Shown here piece after piece: positions 1-13,025 of a stretch of DNA of 64,000 bases. The notes beneath the pieces are model-generated. The model was not told the DNA's origin. It searched no databases and saw only the letters and a list, made by a program, of their open reading frames with translations. The position numbers and the translations under genes were made by a program. The DNA is taken from contig OU612072.1 in NCBI GenBank assembly GCA_914767715.1, positions 6,882,001-6,946,000 on the forward strand. Direction: 5' to 3'. This DNA is from Membranipora membranacea (Eukaryota; Bryozoa; Gymnolaemata; Cheilostomatida; Membraniporidae). Positions within the stretch are counted from its first letter, which is position 1. Every line of letters starts with the position of its first letter.

Positions 1-120
1 TTAAATTTTGTTGTATATATAGAAAACAATTTATTTATATTTTTGACGAAACAAAACTCGATTTTAGTGTTCACTACTACAAAAGATGCACAAACTGCTC
101 TATTACAAATGTGGACTCTA

Positions 121-871
121 TCATGGGATTCCTTGTCTGCCACCACCTGTAATTGAAATCAAACAACAATAGAGGAGTGTCCAACCATTGAGAGAATGTG
201 TGGATCACCATTATTACTGAACAAGGGATGGCGCAAGTCTTGTTAACTATGTTTTTAATAAAAGACAAATCTTGTTAAATTCCAAGTGTTTTATGCGAGC
301 AACTTCAGACCAATCAATATGATTAAAGGTTAAAAATTCAAACTCATAAACAAGGTGTCAAAAGAAAGTGGTATATGAACGCCAACTATTAAGCAGAGGA
401 TACTGTGGTACAAATTGACCTACTACCGTTCACCAATGTCTGAAAAAGGTGTATCTCTGAAATGCTTGTGTTTACTTCGTAAAGATTTGATGGCTAAATA
501 ATTTACTTACCGCTGCAGGGGCAAGGCGCTCTCACACAGTTGCAAGGTATGTCAAATGGTCCTAAAAATGCGGAAAAAAACAACTTCAATATTTCAAGAG
601 ACATTCAACATTTTATCTATCAACCACCTTTCACAAGAGATGACCTTAGCAATCACAAACAATGACATAATACATTTATTGTTTATGTTATGCATTCTCT
701 GACAATACATGTAGAGCGCAGACTCCTGCTAATTAAATATTATAGTGATAGATAATTTCACTCACCAGGTTGGCCAGAACTGCCAGGATTGCCAGGGCCG
801 CCATAATACCAAGCAGATGTTGGTGAGGCCAGAGCGCAAAGCACTAATACAGCAAGATAGAGAATATTCAT
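121..871 (-). CDS. A1: small secreted collagen-like, CxC-type peptide (3 exons, 60 aa)
   Basis: Exons 871-766, 561-511 and 146-121. All splice sites are GT-AG and both introns are phase 1. The start sits in an ACC-ATG context, about 60 bp below a TATA box. Residues 1-20 form a signal peptide (MNILYLAVLVLC..., ending ASPTSA). A short Gly-Pro stretch follows (GGPGNPGSSGQPG), then exon 2 with CNCVRAPCPC, and exon 3 gives GGGRQGIP-stop. An AATAAA lies downstream at 35-30. The predicted mature peptide is about 40 residues with four cysteines, likely two disulfides. I recognise no family. The arrangement is not the cnidarian minicollagen one, because the cysteine pattern differs. It is the most 3' of the minus-strand array and the best-preserved relative of pseudogene A2. 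Its function is unknown; an extracellular peptide is an inference from the signal peptide. Confidence 0.72.
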
Positions 872-2791
872 GGTGAGTTATCAGTCTCAGCTTCAACACA
901 AATCTGAACTCAGACTGATTAGACTTCCGAATTTATATCCATTAACAGCATGCAAGATGATTAATGACGCTTGTGCTATCTCATCTGTGAAATCAGTTGG
1001 CAATAGTCAGGTCAAGGAGTTCAAGACTTGACTCTATAACTCCTTGGTCTGATATTATTTGATTATTTATGTAATGACAGAGTCACTCCAGTTGGCTGAA
1101 ATTTGCTTATAATCATGGAATGAAACAGATAATTTGAAGCTATAGAGGTGGCCAGTGTTACATACATATAATAAATGTTCTACGCAAACACCATTTGTAT
1201 TTTGAGCTTGCTACTTACTAATACTGCAAAGTGGCTACAGCTTCTTATTGCAACTTAAGTGGACAAAAAACGCAGCCAAAGAGAACACTTTCAGAGCAGT
1301 AGTAAGACAAGCGTTCCAGATTGGAGAGGGCTCTGAATAAGACAATGAACAAATGCATACTGTAAGGATGATGAAGACCGGAGAGGGGGAAACATCTTTA
1401 TTGTCAAGTACATTCTCGACATACTGTTGCTAGTATAATTTTTGTTTTATGATATTTTGTGGCAGCTGTATGAACCACAAGACCTATTAATCAAGACTAC
1501 GATACCACATTGCCATTCTCAGCTAGTGCTTAACCACTCTGTTATCCATCAAGATGCATCCTGACACCAACATGGACGTGTGCCTTTCTTGCCGAAGTGT
1601 TGAAGTATAGTATCAAGCAGTGACTTATACTGAAGGTTTGCATCAATTTTACAACTTTTCAAGTAATGAATCGTTCAATATTTGGTGTTGGTATAATTTA
1701 GAGTGAGAAAATGACTAACTTCAATCAATATTTCAAAATTTATGGCTAGTTTCCCTAGTTTAAATATAGCAGACATCAGCACTTTTTATCATACCTTACT
1801 TTTTTAGGATCATGGGAGTAAGGACTTCAATCAGTGGGTATTTGGCTGGATAATAATGAGATGGCGTTGGAGAGAAGTATCAGCAACAAAGGGGTAAATA
1901 CATGGCTTGTGGTAACAAATCATGAGGGATAAACAATTACGACCCTTGATAATCTTCAATGACAGTTTAAGGTAATCTGTCGTTTGTATAAAGTGACCTA
2001 TGTATGGTCGGTTGATCTCATTTGGGACAATATAGGTATGAGAGGGAAGAGGAAATCCAAGTATCATCCATCATGGTTAAATATATATGCAAATCAACCG
2101 ATTTCTTTCAGGAAAAAGGAAAAGCGGCTCATGCTGCTTTTCTATTGTGCGAATCATGAGGATGTAGGATAAAGGAAGTGATAAATCACATATTGTCACA
2201 GCTGGTAGCTATACTCATTAAACACAAACGAAAATCCCTTTCGCTATACAAAACACAGGTTTAAATTCAAAACAAATCATAATAGAGCACATCGCTATTC
2301 TTATTTCTATGAAAGCTGAGCAAAAGTAATGATATCCATTAGGGCCATGGATCACTTTAAAGTATTTGGTTGAAGGGGAATGAAGAATAGGGTTGCCAAA
2401 TTTATTCTGTGTGGAAAGGAACCCGAACGCTCGAAAAACCGACAAATTTGACTACCTGTCAACCTGTTTCAAAGCAAGTCCAACAAGAGAAATGAATTGA
2501 TCGGAGTCATACCTCACAAGAAGGGGAGGAAAAATCTTATGCAACCATGAGCTGCTAATCAAATTGATAGTTCATTTTATTTATGAATGTACATTTTTCA
2601 CATGCAATTCTAGAAAATGCAATGAGTCTAAATGTGTGAACACAATATCATTGACCATAACAGATAGTGCTGGTTTGTTAGAAGTGTTTATAAACAAATT
2701 TCTTCATCATCAAGTTCATAGTAAAACTATAAAATCCTTGTCCCGCGCAGCAGACCTCCATGAAGGGATCTGATGGCATTATATGGATAGA
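872..2791. other. Upstream flank of A1, no gene seen
   Basis: Beyond the promoter I see no convincing exon. The stretch around 1840-2170 matches 8530-8940 in order and sequence, so it is duplicated array flank. The short open frames on both strands carry no recognisable motif and no signal peptide. Confidence 0.4.
931..937 (-). promoter_or_regulatory. TATA box of A1
   Basis: Reads TATAAAT followed by TCGG on the minus strand, about 60 bp upstream of the A1 start codon. The same TATAAATTC-type element recurs at the matching place before A3 and A4, and a TATAAAT variant precedes A5. Confidence 0.55.
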
Positions 2792-2808
2792 TCATAGAAT
2801 GACATATC
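2792..2808 (-). pseudogene. Orphan terminal micro-exon of the array family
   Basis: After the acceptor TTTTTTAG the minus strand reads a phase-1 remnant coding G-Y-V-I-L-stop, the position and form of the conserved last exon (G-x-x-I/V-I/V-S-stop) elsewhere in the array. The 3' flank (2720-2790) also matches the flanks at 9.5, 15.2 and 21.5 kb. I found no signal-peptide exon or cysteine exon upstream of it, so it looks like the remains of a lost copy. Confidence 0.4.
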
Positions 2809-5621
2809 CTAAAAAATTAGAAATCGGAGAAAGAGCACATGACCTCGATATGAATAGGATGATTGGGTGTTATGATGAGATGATGCCTACTTAACGGTCC
2901 CATGATGGATCGGATTTTTAACTTCATTGAAATTTGAAGCTGGGCCTGTTAAACAGCAACACAATACACATTGACATTTGAACACTGACACTGCTTCAGG
3001 CTTCATTACAAGGCTTATCTAGAAAGAAAAAAATTGCTGGATTTAAAACATGGAGAGATTTCAAATTTCACAACCATAAAGCTCTCACCTCATTCCTTCA
3101 CTGTCAGCCATCAATATGCATAATCATAATAATGTCGCCAGTGACTGTCACCTACTTCCTCTGGTTAGAATCGGATAAATGAATTCGACAAAAATATTGC
3201 AATAACTTTTTCAAAAGAAGGAAACCTAAAAGCCCAAAATGTGAAAACTATAACACTGTTGTTCGCTTTACTTTTTTGAATGTTGTGTTTAAAGGTAAAT
3301 GCCTTCCTCACCAGCAATAACAACAATATTTTAGTTCCATGATAGATAATATCATTAGTTTTTGATCAAGCGTTTCCTCCTCCTTGCATTACAGGCCAAT
3401 GAGTTGCAAGGCTCACAACAGCTGAATTATGCAATTCAATAAAGATTATCAGTACCATTGAGTGCAGTATTAGTTGGTATCTCATTTCCTTTTAATCCTT
3501 ACAGAAAGGTGATGCCATAAGGATCAATTTGTAACCTTTTTCCTTGAAATTTGACAAGGAAATTGTTCCTCCTCTGAACAGGATCATATCATGGTTGTTA
3601 TCATGCATAATTAATTCCCATGACATGGTAGAAATGTTTTATCAATTAAAATATCAACCATAGTCTATGAACCAACTGGTAGTGCACAATATCAATCGTA
3701 GATCGTAAGTTAGTATAGCATAAAGGCTTGTGGTATTTGTCATCACATAGAGACTCATTGCTCTACTTTTGAACTACCTCGCTGAATGCTTACACAGGAC
3801 ATGTGGTTGACTTCTCACAGGTATAAATAGATGCTAACTCCTTCAGGTCCGTGCCTTGCTCCTTGCTAAAACTGAACTCATCACCAAGCTGTAGTCTATT
3901 ATCGTACAATACCAGGATACCAGCTACACTAGTTGTGTAGGGTCAAGCTATTTATACTAGAACATCTAGTAAAACTTCAATATCAGATACTGATATCAGA
4001 TACCTGCTACAGGTTGTCTGCCTGTAATAGTGCTGACTGCTGACCTGTACCTATTCTGCTTTGTGGCGCATTCGGGTGTGCCACCTGCGCACCACAAAAA
4101 ATTTGTTTGATTCAGCATGCCAGGCTGTTGGGAGAGAAAGCTTAACCATAACTAGGGAAAATCGACTCTAGCTGGAGTACCACAGCAAAACACTATCATA
4201 AACTTTCTTTCTTTCTTTTTATACACTAGGTCTTATTTGACCGCGCTACTTAACGGGCCCCCTTAAGCTCTGATGGCTTGTGTTGGATAGTGCCCTATAC
4301 CCTTGCCTGCCGTTGCCGACTACTCTTTTATATACTGCATGCAAGCACACAGTAGACCTCCGGTATTTAAGGTTCTGTCTGAACAGACCTGGCTAGCTAA
4401 TATCTAATAAAGTAAGATTAGCTTTATTTGTACCTCCATAATAAGATCAACAAAACAACAGTTTCTGCCGTCCTTCCGGTCATCCCTGAAAGCCTTTTTG
4501 ACATGTATAGGATTGCGGGGGGGGGGGGGGGATCAATTTTATCTATAGATATAATTATACAAGATACATCACATTATGATGTCAGTATGATTTACCTGAT
4601 CTGACCACTAATCATAAATTAAAATAAGATACCAAAACAAACTTTAAATTGGCCTAGATGTTGAATAGGTGTTGGAGTTAAGCATTAGTCACTTGTCACA
4701 ACGGATTAGGGTTGAACAGGATTTCCTTTTTCAGAAAGGATCATTTAGATCTAAGCTGATAACTAACAAGGCAGAAAAGGTGTTGCATAAAATTTTAATT
4801 ACAGGAAAAATGCCTATACTGTGCACCACCAATTTTTGCATTATGTTACATACGATCGATCGAACGTGATTCAAACCACAAAGCTCAACAATATCCTGGA
4901 GAGAGAGGGGGGGGGGGGGACTGATAAGGTTATTATAACTTATTTACACAAATCCACCAATAGCTATCAGGAAGAGGGGAAAGTGGTGGGTGCATTCACT
5001 CTGTTGTGTGAATCAGTAGCCACATAATATTTGGCAACATGCGTATTAAATGTTTTCACAACAATAGAAAACTCTCATCCTTTACGTTTTTTGTTGTTCA
5101 AATTCAAGTGACCAGATATTTTCTGAAAGCGCAATAACTTATTAATTTACAACATTCAGTTTGCAGGATTGTTGACCCTTGTCATGCATGTACTGTGTCA
5201 AATTTGAAGACTGATCATGGATCAGCCAAATGAAACAACGACCAGATCAATCCCCAACAAAAAGTATGGGAGAGACACTCGGAAATTTTTTGTAAACGTT
5301 TTACACAGAACGGTTTAGGTTTGTATTCCTAATGATAAAATTTGCCTAACTTCAGCAGCAATAAATCGACTATAAAATATTTTGGTCTGTGTGTCATCTT
5401 TTTTAGATCGAAAAATTCATAAGGACTATTCAAACGAACCAAAAAGTATCGAGGCGTATATATTATAAAATTGATGCAATTCAATGCAAATTAACACCGT
5501 AATAAAATAATCCCTCCCGATAAAAGATTTATTTCACTTTATATTGGAAAACATTTAAAAGTTGAGACGTAAACAAAACTGAATTTTAGTGTTTAAAACA
5601 ACAAAGGATTCGCAAGCTGTT
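2809..5621. other. Duplicated array flank without a visible gene
   Basis: About 3290-3500 aligns with 13180-13380, both being far-upstream flanks of array genes. Homopolymer G runs lie at 4517-4531 and 4907-4919. A short near-palindrome based on TATCAGATA sits near 3980-4005. No exon with supported splice sites was found. Confidence 0.4.
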
Positions 5622-6504
5622 CTATTACAAATATGGACGCTGGCATGGGATTCCTGCACTGCCGACGCCTGTCAGTGAAATAAAACAACAATAGAAAAGT
5701 GTACAACAATTGAGGGAATCTTTAGATCTCCATTATTACTGTACAAGGAATGGAGCAAGTTCCGATAACGATGTTTTCTATAAAGACGAGTCTAGTTAAC
5801 CTCCGAATGGCATATGTGACTTGAGAGAGATGTTATGATGAAAGAAGTTCAAACTCAGAAATAAGCCAAAATAATGTGACATTTGGAACCCAAATACTGT
5901 TGGGCACCACAAACAACAAATTACAAACATGCTATCAGACTTGGCCAGCAAATGATATTAGATGGTGGTGGTACAAATTGACCTACCACCGTCCACCAAT
6001 GACAACGATGCGTTACTCTAGGATGATTGTGTTTTTGTTCCATGAAGATTTGATGGCTATATTGTTTATTTGCCGTTGCAGGGGCAAGGCAGCCTCATAC
6101 AGATGCAAGTATGTTAAGTGATCCTAAAAATCAGAATAAAACAAAGCTTGCAAGACTTATATTGTCATGTAAACAAACAAATCTATTGCTATAGTTAATT
6201 ACAATTTTCCATTCCAAAGGAACATTCTTCATTTATCTAGCAACCATTTCTCACAAGAGCTGAACTTTGTTACCAAAAACGATGATGTGATATATTTAGA
6301 TTTATTGTATATATAATGTTTTCTCTGACAAAATGTTACAATGCATCTAGAGCACAGACTCCTGCTAACTAAATATCATAGATAAAGGGTAAAAAGGAAA
6401 ATTTACTCACCATAAGGGCCTGAGTTCCCAGGGCCGCCATGATACTAAGCAGATGCTGGTGCAACAGTGCGAAGCAATATGATAGAGAGATAGAGAATAT
6501 TCAT
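5622..6504 (-). pseudogene. A2: broken copy of A1
   Basis: All three exons of A1 can be recognised at 6504-6400, 6123-6074 and 5668 downwards, and flanking non-coding DNA also aligns with 1-960. It carries several lesions. The Trp codon just after the signal peptide is TAG (6447-6445). Exon 2 is 50 nt instead of 51, so the cysteine motif is out of frame. The exon 2 donor is GC followed by a poor context instead of GTAAGT. The terminal TGA is TGC, running on to a later TAA. The signal peptide itself (MNILYLSIILLRTVAPASA) remains open. A pseudogene is the simplest reading. A truncated secreted product cannot be excluded but would contain no mature peptide. Confidence 0.75.
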
Positions 6505-7586
6505 GGTTAGTTATCAGTCTCAGCTTTAACAACAACTTATGAAGGTTCTCTGCAGTACATCCCGCAGACTGTTGCTAACAAGTCGTTCTGTGATTTTTGG
6601 TGTCAATGGATCTTTTATAAGGCCAAACAGCTGCCTGAACCAACAAGACTACAAAACCCCATCACCATCCTCAGCCCATGTTACACAACTCTGTACACCA
6701 TGTACCAATAATTAGTGCTTGTATAATGTAGAGTTTAAAATGAATATATCAACATCTCGTAATATATGGCTTAGTTTCCTACTCACCAATAGCAGATATC
6801 ATCACTTCCTATCAGACCTGTTTTCATCCTTGTTTTAGGATGAGTGGATTCGGAAAGGAAGAAAAAGAATAAGAACATAGAAAAAATATTAATCATACAA
6901 CTGCTTTTCAGTCCCGAGAATTTCGAGAGTTTGGCTCAAGTTTTGGTCTTCGGGGGATGCCTTGACAAACAGTTAGTAGTAAAAATGAATTAGTAATTTT
7001 TAGTCAAGTGAAATGACAAACAAAGCCTGGGTGAGCGGGTATAAAGAAAGGTCAAACCTGATACTGACCAAAGGAGGAAAAGCCAGTGTGTCAGATCTGG
7101 TTTGAACACCCGTTCCAGCCCTAGGGGGTACAACCCGTCATTTTTACTTATATATACGTATCTGTATCGGCCATGGTTTCTCTTTTTTTTGTGAGGTTTG
7201 ATGAGGAAATTTATTTTCTACAAAGCCAAAACTTTGAGAACTCACTTATTATTGTGACAATGGACCAAATTATCATTATTCGGAAATCATAACTAAAATA
7301 AAGCAAATTTTTCTTACAAGATGATCTGCTGTCTTTCATGCCATCTTTGCAAACCTTTCTTGGGAAGCAATTTGAATGACCACTCCGTTTTCCAGATATC
7401 GAATATTATGATGTGAGTATTATGCCATTAAGTAAGAAACAGAAACCTGAAGATGGATGGATTTTATTACTATCACTGACAGCATTATTAAAAGAAAAAA
7501 TGAGTCGCGAAATACAGTGTAATTGCTGGCACTTTGAATCAGCAAGAAAAAGCGAAGACACTTGGAATAAAAAATCAAATCTCTGT
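6505..7586. other. A2 upstream flank, no gene seen
   Basis: Non-coding flank between A2 and a retrotransposon fragment. The small open frame at 7413-7607 has no signal peptide or domain and runs into the antisense end of the RT fragment. I see no supported exon here. Confidence 0.35.
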
Positions 7587-8309
7587 CTAAAAAAGTATTT
7601 CGTTTAAAATAAGAGTGATATGACGCAGAAAACAGTCTCTCCCCAGTGAGCTTCTATGTTTTACTGTACGGTATCTGCCAGATGGACATTTACTCAACAA
7701 ATCATTGATGAAATGATCCTCATCGTGAATATAGCGTAAGGCCAGTGTTCGTGTCTGATTGTCCATCATGGTATAAATATCGGGATGTTCAATGCCTAAC
7801 TTAATAGCGTCCTTGAAAATTTTACACAGGCGATGCTTGTCAGCAGCATACAAGCTTTTAAAAATAATGGGTAAGCAATAGGAGATTCGTGATACAATAA
7901 AACTTTTAAAAAGCATATTTGATAGTGATTTAGAGCTTAAAAATACAAAATTCCTGACTACATACATCCTTTGAGAGGCGGTTGAAACTATACCATGCAC
8001 ATGATCATTAAAACGCAGCTTATCGTCAACTAATACACCAAGATATTTAACTTTATCACTAAAAGAAATAGCAGTATCGTTTAAAACAAGTGTAGGGGTA
8101 GAAGGTTTAACATATTGGGTGGATAGCATCATTTCCTGGGTCTTAGTAGGGTTTAATAAAAGATTTAAATCAGCACATTGTTTAGCAATTCTATGGATTT
8201 CATCAAAATAGGAGTTGAGATCTGATTGATTAGCTATGCAGCCTATGATGCAAGTGTCATCTGCGTACTTAATTATTGTAACGCGGTACACAAGGTAAGA
8301 GGGACACAA
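7587..8309 (-). mobile_element. 5'-truncated non-LTR retrotransposon, RT C-terminal part
   Basis: An open frame of 240 codons encodes the second half of a reverse transcriptase. The catalytic YADD box (IKYADDTCIIG) is near residue 14. It is followed by NPTKTQEM and YLGVLVDDKL, the usual palm/thumb motifs of CR1/jockey-like non-LTR elements, and a thumb region with SRISYCLPI. The fingers, the first palm motifs and the endonuclease are missing, which is typical of 5' truncation during target-primed insertion. The frame is still free of stops, so insertion may be fairly recent. The exact clade cannot be settled by eye. Confidence 0.85.
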
Positions 8310-9547
8310 GGTGCCCTAAATCCTCATACTGACAAAAAAAGTAGTATGCATCCAATATGTGAGGCAATAAAAGACCTGAACTGTGTGTGCAGCTAGCTGC
8401 CAAAACTAAAACTGGCACAAATCAGCCATCGGCAGTGACACTTTGATCTTAGCTAATAGGTCAAGAAGCGTTATACACCCCAGCAGAACAATAAGCATGT
8501 GACAGTAAGATGATTTTAATAAGCGGGTACTTAGCTAAATAATAATGAGATTGTGATGGAGAGAAGCAATGGCAATGAAACAGGTGCTTCTTGGTAAATA
8601 CACAATGCGTATATTGTTAAACCTGTCGTAAAAGAAATTGATTTCCTCCTCTTTGAAAGATCATGGTGGTAGCAAATGCAAATCATGAGGAGATAAACAG
8701 GTTTAGGCAGTCTGCTATTCGTCAACTCGTACCTATGATTCATTGGTCTTATTCAGGATTTGAAATTTAATATGGACAATTGAAGTCTTAAAAGAAAATC
8801 CAAATATCATCCATCATCGTTAAATATATGTGCAAATCAATCAATGGCTATCAGGAAAAAGGAAAATCTATTCCTGCTATTCCTCCCACTACTGGGTGAG
8901 TCAGTTGCTAGGAGGTATTTGGTAATCGGCATTTTGATTTAGAAAGTAAAAATAACTCAGCAAATCTTGTCACATCAGACTAATTGGAAGCAAGGAGACA
9001 TTATATTTTACATAAGAGGGTTTTTTCTTAAAAAATAAATCCATGTTTTAGGTCACGCCTACAACAACCATCTGACAACAACCCTAATAACCGCTCATGA
9101 TAGAGCATATTACCATTTATGATGCTATGCCATCTCTGCAAAAAAAAATATCCGAAGGTGGCATGGCTAACTCACAACCTGAGCCTATAGGGGTATGACA
9201 AATAGCCAAATATAATATAGTGTGTAGTAAAGAACCTGACCGATCAAACAAAGCACATTAGACTGCGAATCCAACACGAATCAAGGCCAAAGAAGAGAAC
9301 TGATTTCATTTGAATATAACTTACTCGTTTCATTAATGAATATAAATCTGCAATTCGAAAAAAAAATAGATTCTGAATGTGTTTCAAACATTATCTGTGA
9401 GCATTACAAAAAGTTAGAACTGGTGTGTTAGAAGTGTTCATCAAATCAAATTCTTCCTCATTATAATATGTTGATCCCGATAGTGTGCAGTCGTGCACCC
9501 GTACAGCCAATTTTGATGAAAGGATAAGATTGCTTTCCTCCACGATG
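8310..9547. other. Duplicated array flank, no gene seen
   Basis: 8530-8940 is a second copy of the 1840-2170 block. The segment just below 9548 resembles the 3' flanks of other array genes. No cysteine exon or signal exon was found. Confidence 0.35.
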
Positions 9548-10179
9548 TTATGATACGACGACATTTCCTACAAATTTGAAAAAAAGGGAGAAATATTGAG
9601 TTATGTAACACATGATGATGATTTATGAGAGATTGTGACCGGGTGTTTTGTTGATGCCTAGCTAGTCGGTACCATTTGATACATTCGATACAAAACTGGA
9701 CCTGCTATACAATAACATGATCTACCTTGAATCGAGTAGAAGAAGAATATGGAATAAGCAAGTCATTGACATCTATAGCTGAAATCAACGTAAGACTGAG
9801 CCAAGGCAGTATGTAGTTATCGGCCTTGTCATTCCCATATACAACTAAAACTGTCCAATTCTGAAAAACTAATTTGGATTTATTTGTTGAAACTGAGACA
9901 CCAAATGAACTGGTCACTTGTTCATGGTTGACACCGCGCCACACTTGGTCAGCCAAAAAACTGAAAATCCTGTTTAGTAGGGAACACTGATCATTCGAAT
10001 ATCAAATTGGTAGACTAACAATCAAATTACTCACCTAAGCCTTTTTTGCCGGGAAATCCAGGGCTGCCAGAACTGCCAGGATAACCAGGGCTGCCAGAAC
10101 TACCAGGTTGGTCATGAACAGCAACTGCTATTGAGGCGAAAGCACAGAGCAAGATTACAGCAAGAAATAGAACCTTCAT
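9548..10179 (-). CDS. A3: secreted collagen-like peptide, cysteine exon missing (54 aa)
   Basis: Exon 1 (10179-10035) encodes a signal peptide (MKVLFLAVILLCAFASIAVA), then HDQ and a Gly-Pro run built on G-S-S-G-S-P-G-[YF]-P, ending KKGL. Its donor is GTGAGT in phase 1. The terminal micro-exon (9567-9548) has a good acceptor and encodes G-N-V-V-V-S-stop in the matching phase. I searched the 467-nt intron for a cysteine exon and found none. The simplest model is a two-exon, cysteine-free peptide. A missed or distant exon is the alternative. A TATA box lies 60 bp upstream of the start. Confidence 0.58.
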
Positions 10180-10238
10180 GATGAGCAGTCAGTTTGTTGG
10201 TATAACATCAATATGAGCCCTGATTGACGGACAGCTGA

Positions 10239-10245
10239 ATTTATA
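10239..10245 (-). promoter_or_regulatory. TATA box of A3
   Basis: TATAAATTC on the minus strand, about 60 bp upstream of the A3 start, at the same place as in A1. Confidence 0.55.
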
Positions 10246-10249
10246 CTGA

Positions 10250-11957
10250 GTAGCAAGTCTGCCAGTCGGCACAGGAAATTCCTAAATCCCCTTGCACGGG
10301 TTACTGTTGCCATGGCAATAGCTTGATTATCGAAATGATTTGCACTGCAAATATTACTGCAAATCGAAGTTTCTCTGCAAGCACATGTTGTGGTCAGTCC
10401 CTTTTTTCCATATAAATGAATGATGACATATTCCTATGAGGATAATGTGTGTCACCATGGATAAGAACAGGATACTGATTTCCTCCTGTCCATGATCATA
10501 ATATCATCATGTGTGATTAAAGTAAAATAATAAAAATGTATTATAAAGTATTATAAATTCACCTGACTGACATGTGTTAAAATAATTCACATCGCAACGT
10601 TAATCCATGAACCCACAGGTAGTGCATATACCAACGTGTTTTAACATGGAAGCATTCATAAATTTGCCTCAATGGTTGGTAATTTAATATTGGCCGATAT
10701 ACTGTAAAAAATGTCCAGCAAAGCAGCCTCATCTAGAAAAACGGCCAGGTAAGGTTAGACAGAGTTGCCGAGCAGGTTGCAATGGTTATATAGCATCTCA
10801 CACAATATTGCACAGCATGCGGATGAGCTAAGGATAATGATAAGCCGATACAACCTTCTCAAAAATAAACAAAAAAAGACAGATTTGTTTTCAGATTGAG
10901 CGCGTAAAATAAGTGACTGACCAAGTCTTCACAGGTTTGCTTCTATTGATAGTTGTAAAACAGTGTAAAGGGCCTCAGTAAACCAATTATATATTACCTG
11001 TCTATAATTGGCTTTTAACGTTTTCGACGAATGGAAAATAAGCTTTAGAAATAAAAGATCTGATTTTTATGGTGTTTGGACTCCAGCGATACACAACAAA
11101 TTTAGTTATGGTCCACTTTCCCCAGACACGAGTATTGACAATGACAAGATGGATGAGGTTCTCAGGACAGTAGTATGAGGCTATAGGCATAACCTAAGAC
11201 CAGTAAAACTACTAATACTTAATTTGACAAACACAACTGGTTATTGAACAAGGAGGCTAGCCCTTTCTTTCTTTACTATGATTTATTTTTCTTAAGCGAT
11301 GGATTCAATAGGGATTGAACCTGTCTAATCATATATTCTGGACATAAACATCCATCAAAACAAAACTCGATTAGGCAGGCCATAGCTCTCAATATTTATC
11401 AAAATGTCGCTATGTGTCTTTGCAGATTCTGACATTTTTTTCTGACTGTTATTCAAGTCACTTCTTTATACTAAGTTGCAACATAAATACTTTGGTTGGC
11501 AAATGTATTACTCAATGGAGACTGAAATAAAAGATTTGGCAGTTTCAGGCGAATTTCAGCCAATGCCATAGCTGACCTGCGTGCAAACACTATCTTGCAT
11601 ACAGGATACAAGTTTCTGTCTTTTGAAATAACTGTAAACAATCCTAAAACACCTATTGAGGTAGCAAGTCGGTTAAAGAAACTGAGACTACCTCACATAC
11701 ATTTATTAGTATTCAAATTTATATTCATTTAAATTGCTATGTTTAAGAAAGTATGAGAAACAGCATTTGTGAGCACTACAATAGTTTTATGTAGGAATTG
11801 TTTATTAACAACGTTATTTTAATGATGAAAACTGTACAGTTGTCAATAATAATGTTGAAAAAAATGAGTCAAATTCTTCATCATTTTGTTGAAAGTATAA
11901 CAATATAATCCTTGACCTTCATTGCAGACATCTGATGGTATAGTTATCACGTCATGC
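10250..11957. other. A3 upstream flank, no gene seen
   Basis: The block 10370-11300 aligns with 13880-14780 (upstream of A6), showing that A3 and A6 were duplicated with more than 1 kb of flank. No supported exon. Confidence 0.4.
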
Positions 11958-12968
11958 TTATTGGGCCCATGGTTTTGGTTCTTGGTCTCCTGGTTTACCG
12001 CCATCTAAAAAGAAATATCAAACCCCAATGCTATGGCACGTACAAAAATGGATGCAATGAGACCTTTATGTCGCCATTAACATTGTACCAATGAGCACTT
12101 GTTTTCTACAGCTATATAATCATTAATACTGCAACATCAAAAAATAAATCCTAAGTGGCAAGTTGTCAGCAGCATGTACCCATAGAGTAGGTGTCATGAG
12201 CACGGGGCATTTGAGCCCACACTACAGGGTACCCATCACCTGACATTGTACTCAAAAAGGAAGACTTGATTGGGCTAATCAACCTAAGACACTCTTCCTC
12301 ATTACTATTTTATGCCGTTGTTATGTTATTCAGTTTACTTACCGCCACAGTCACAAGGTTCTGTCACACAAAAACAACCACCAGAACCTCCTTGAGGACT
12401 TCCCTCAGCCGCTTAATTAAGAAAAAAGAAATGAGCAACTGTTCTATGAATAAATATTAATACAATTGCTGTAGATAATGATTAGATTCACATGGCAAAG
12501 GCACATAACAGTATGTACAATTCTTAGCCACATTCCGCAAGAGATTAGTTTTCAATAAAATCATGAATTACTTATTGAATATTAATAAAGATATATGTAT
12601 TTCTATTTTGTATTTTTATATAAAGATATGTTTTAGTGTGTTATGCATTCTTTATTTATACATAGCCTACTCATCGAAGAGCCAAGTTGTTTCAAACTTC
12701 AATTAAAGTGAGGAACCGTTAAAAGTATGATGGTTTAGAAAGCAATATTAAAAATACTGCCCATTTATATTCGCCAAATATTCATGGTGCCTGCAAAAAA
12801 AACGCAAATAGAATAGCGTGATGAGCGAGGACAACACACAATATTGCTATCAAAGTGGTATTGAACCAAATAATTCTACTAACCGGGAGAGCCAGGAGCG
12901 CCAGAGCTGCCAGCAGATGCTGTGCATGCAACACAGAGCAATAATACAGCGAAAAATAGCACCTTCAT
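11958..12968 (-). CDS. A4: small secreted CxC-type peptide (3 exons, 66 aa)
   Basis: Exons 12968-12884, 12411-12343 and 12004-11958, GT-AG, both introns phase 1. Exon 1 gives the signal peptide MKVLFFAVLLLCVACTASA and a short GSSGAPGSP stretch. Exon 2 gives a Gly-rich linker and CFCVTEPCDC, the same C-x-C-V-x3-C-x-C pattern as A1. Exon 3 differs from the usual micro-exon: 47 nt encoding DGGKPGDQEPKPWAQ-stop, rich in Pro and charged residues. The total length is divisible by three only with these junctions. Family and function are unknown; an extracellular location is inferred from the signal peptide. A TATA box lies about 51 bp above the start. Confidence 0.7.
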
Positions 12969-13018
12969 GATGCGCAGTTAGTACAAGACCAATATGACTT
13001 GTCAAGTTTAACTACCGA

Positions 13019-13025
13019 ATTTATA
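13019..13025 (-). promoter_or_regulatory. TATA box of A4
   Basis: TATAAATTCGG on the minus strand about 51 bp upstream of the A4 start, matching the A1 element. Confidence 0.55.

Noticed and set aside
9705-9956. 83-codon frame within the A3 intron as a middle exon
   Set aside because: A segment between TTTCAG and a GTAGAT donor exists, but its phase does not fit the phase-1 junctions and it has no cysteines.
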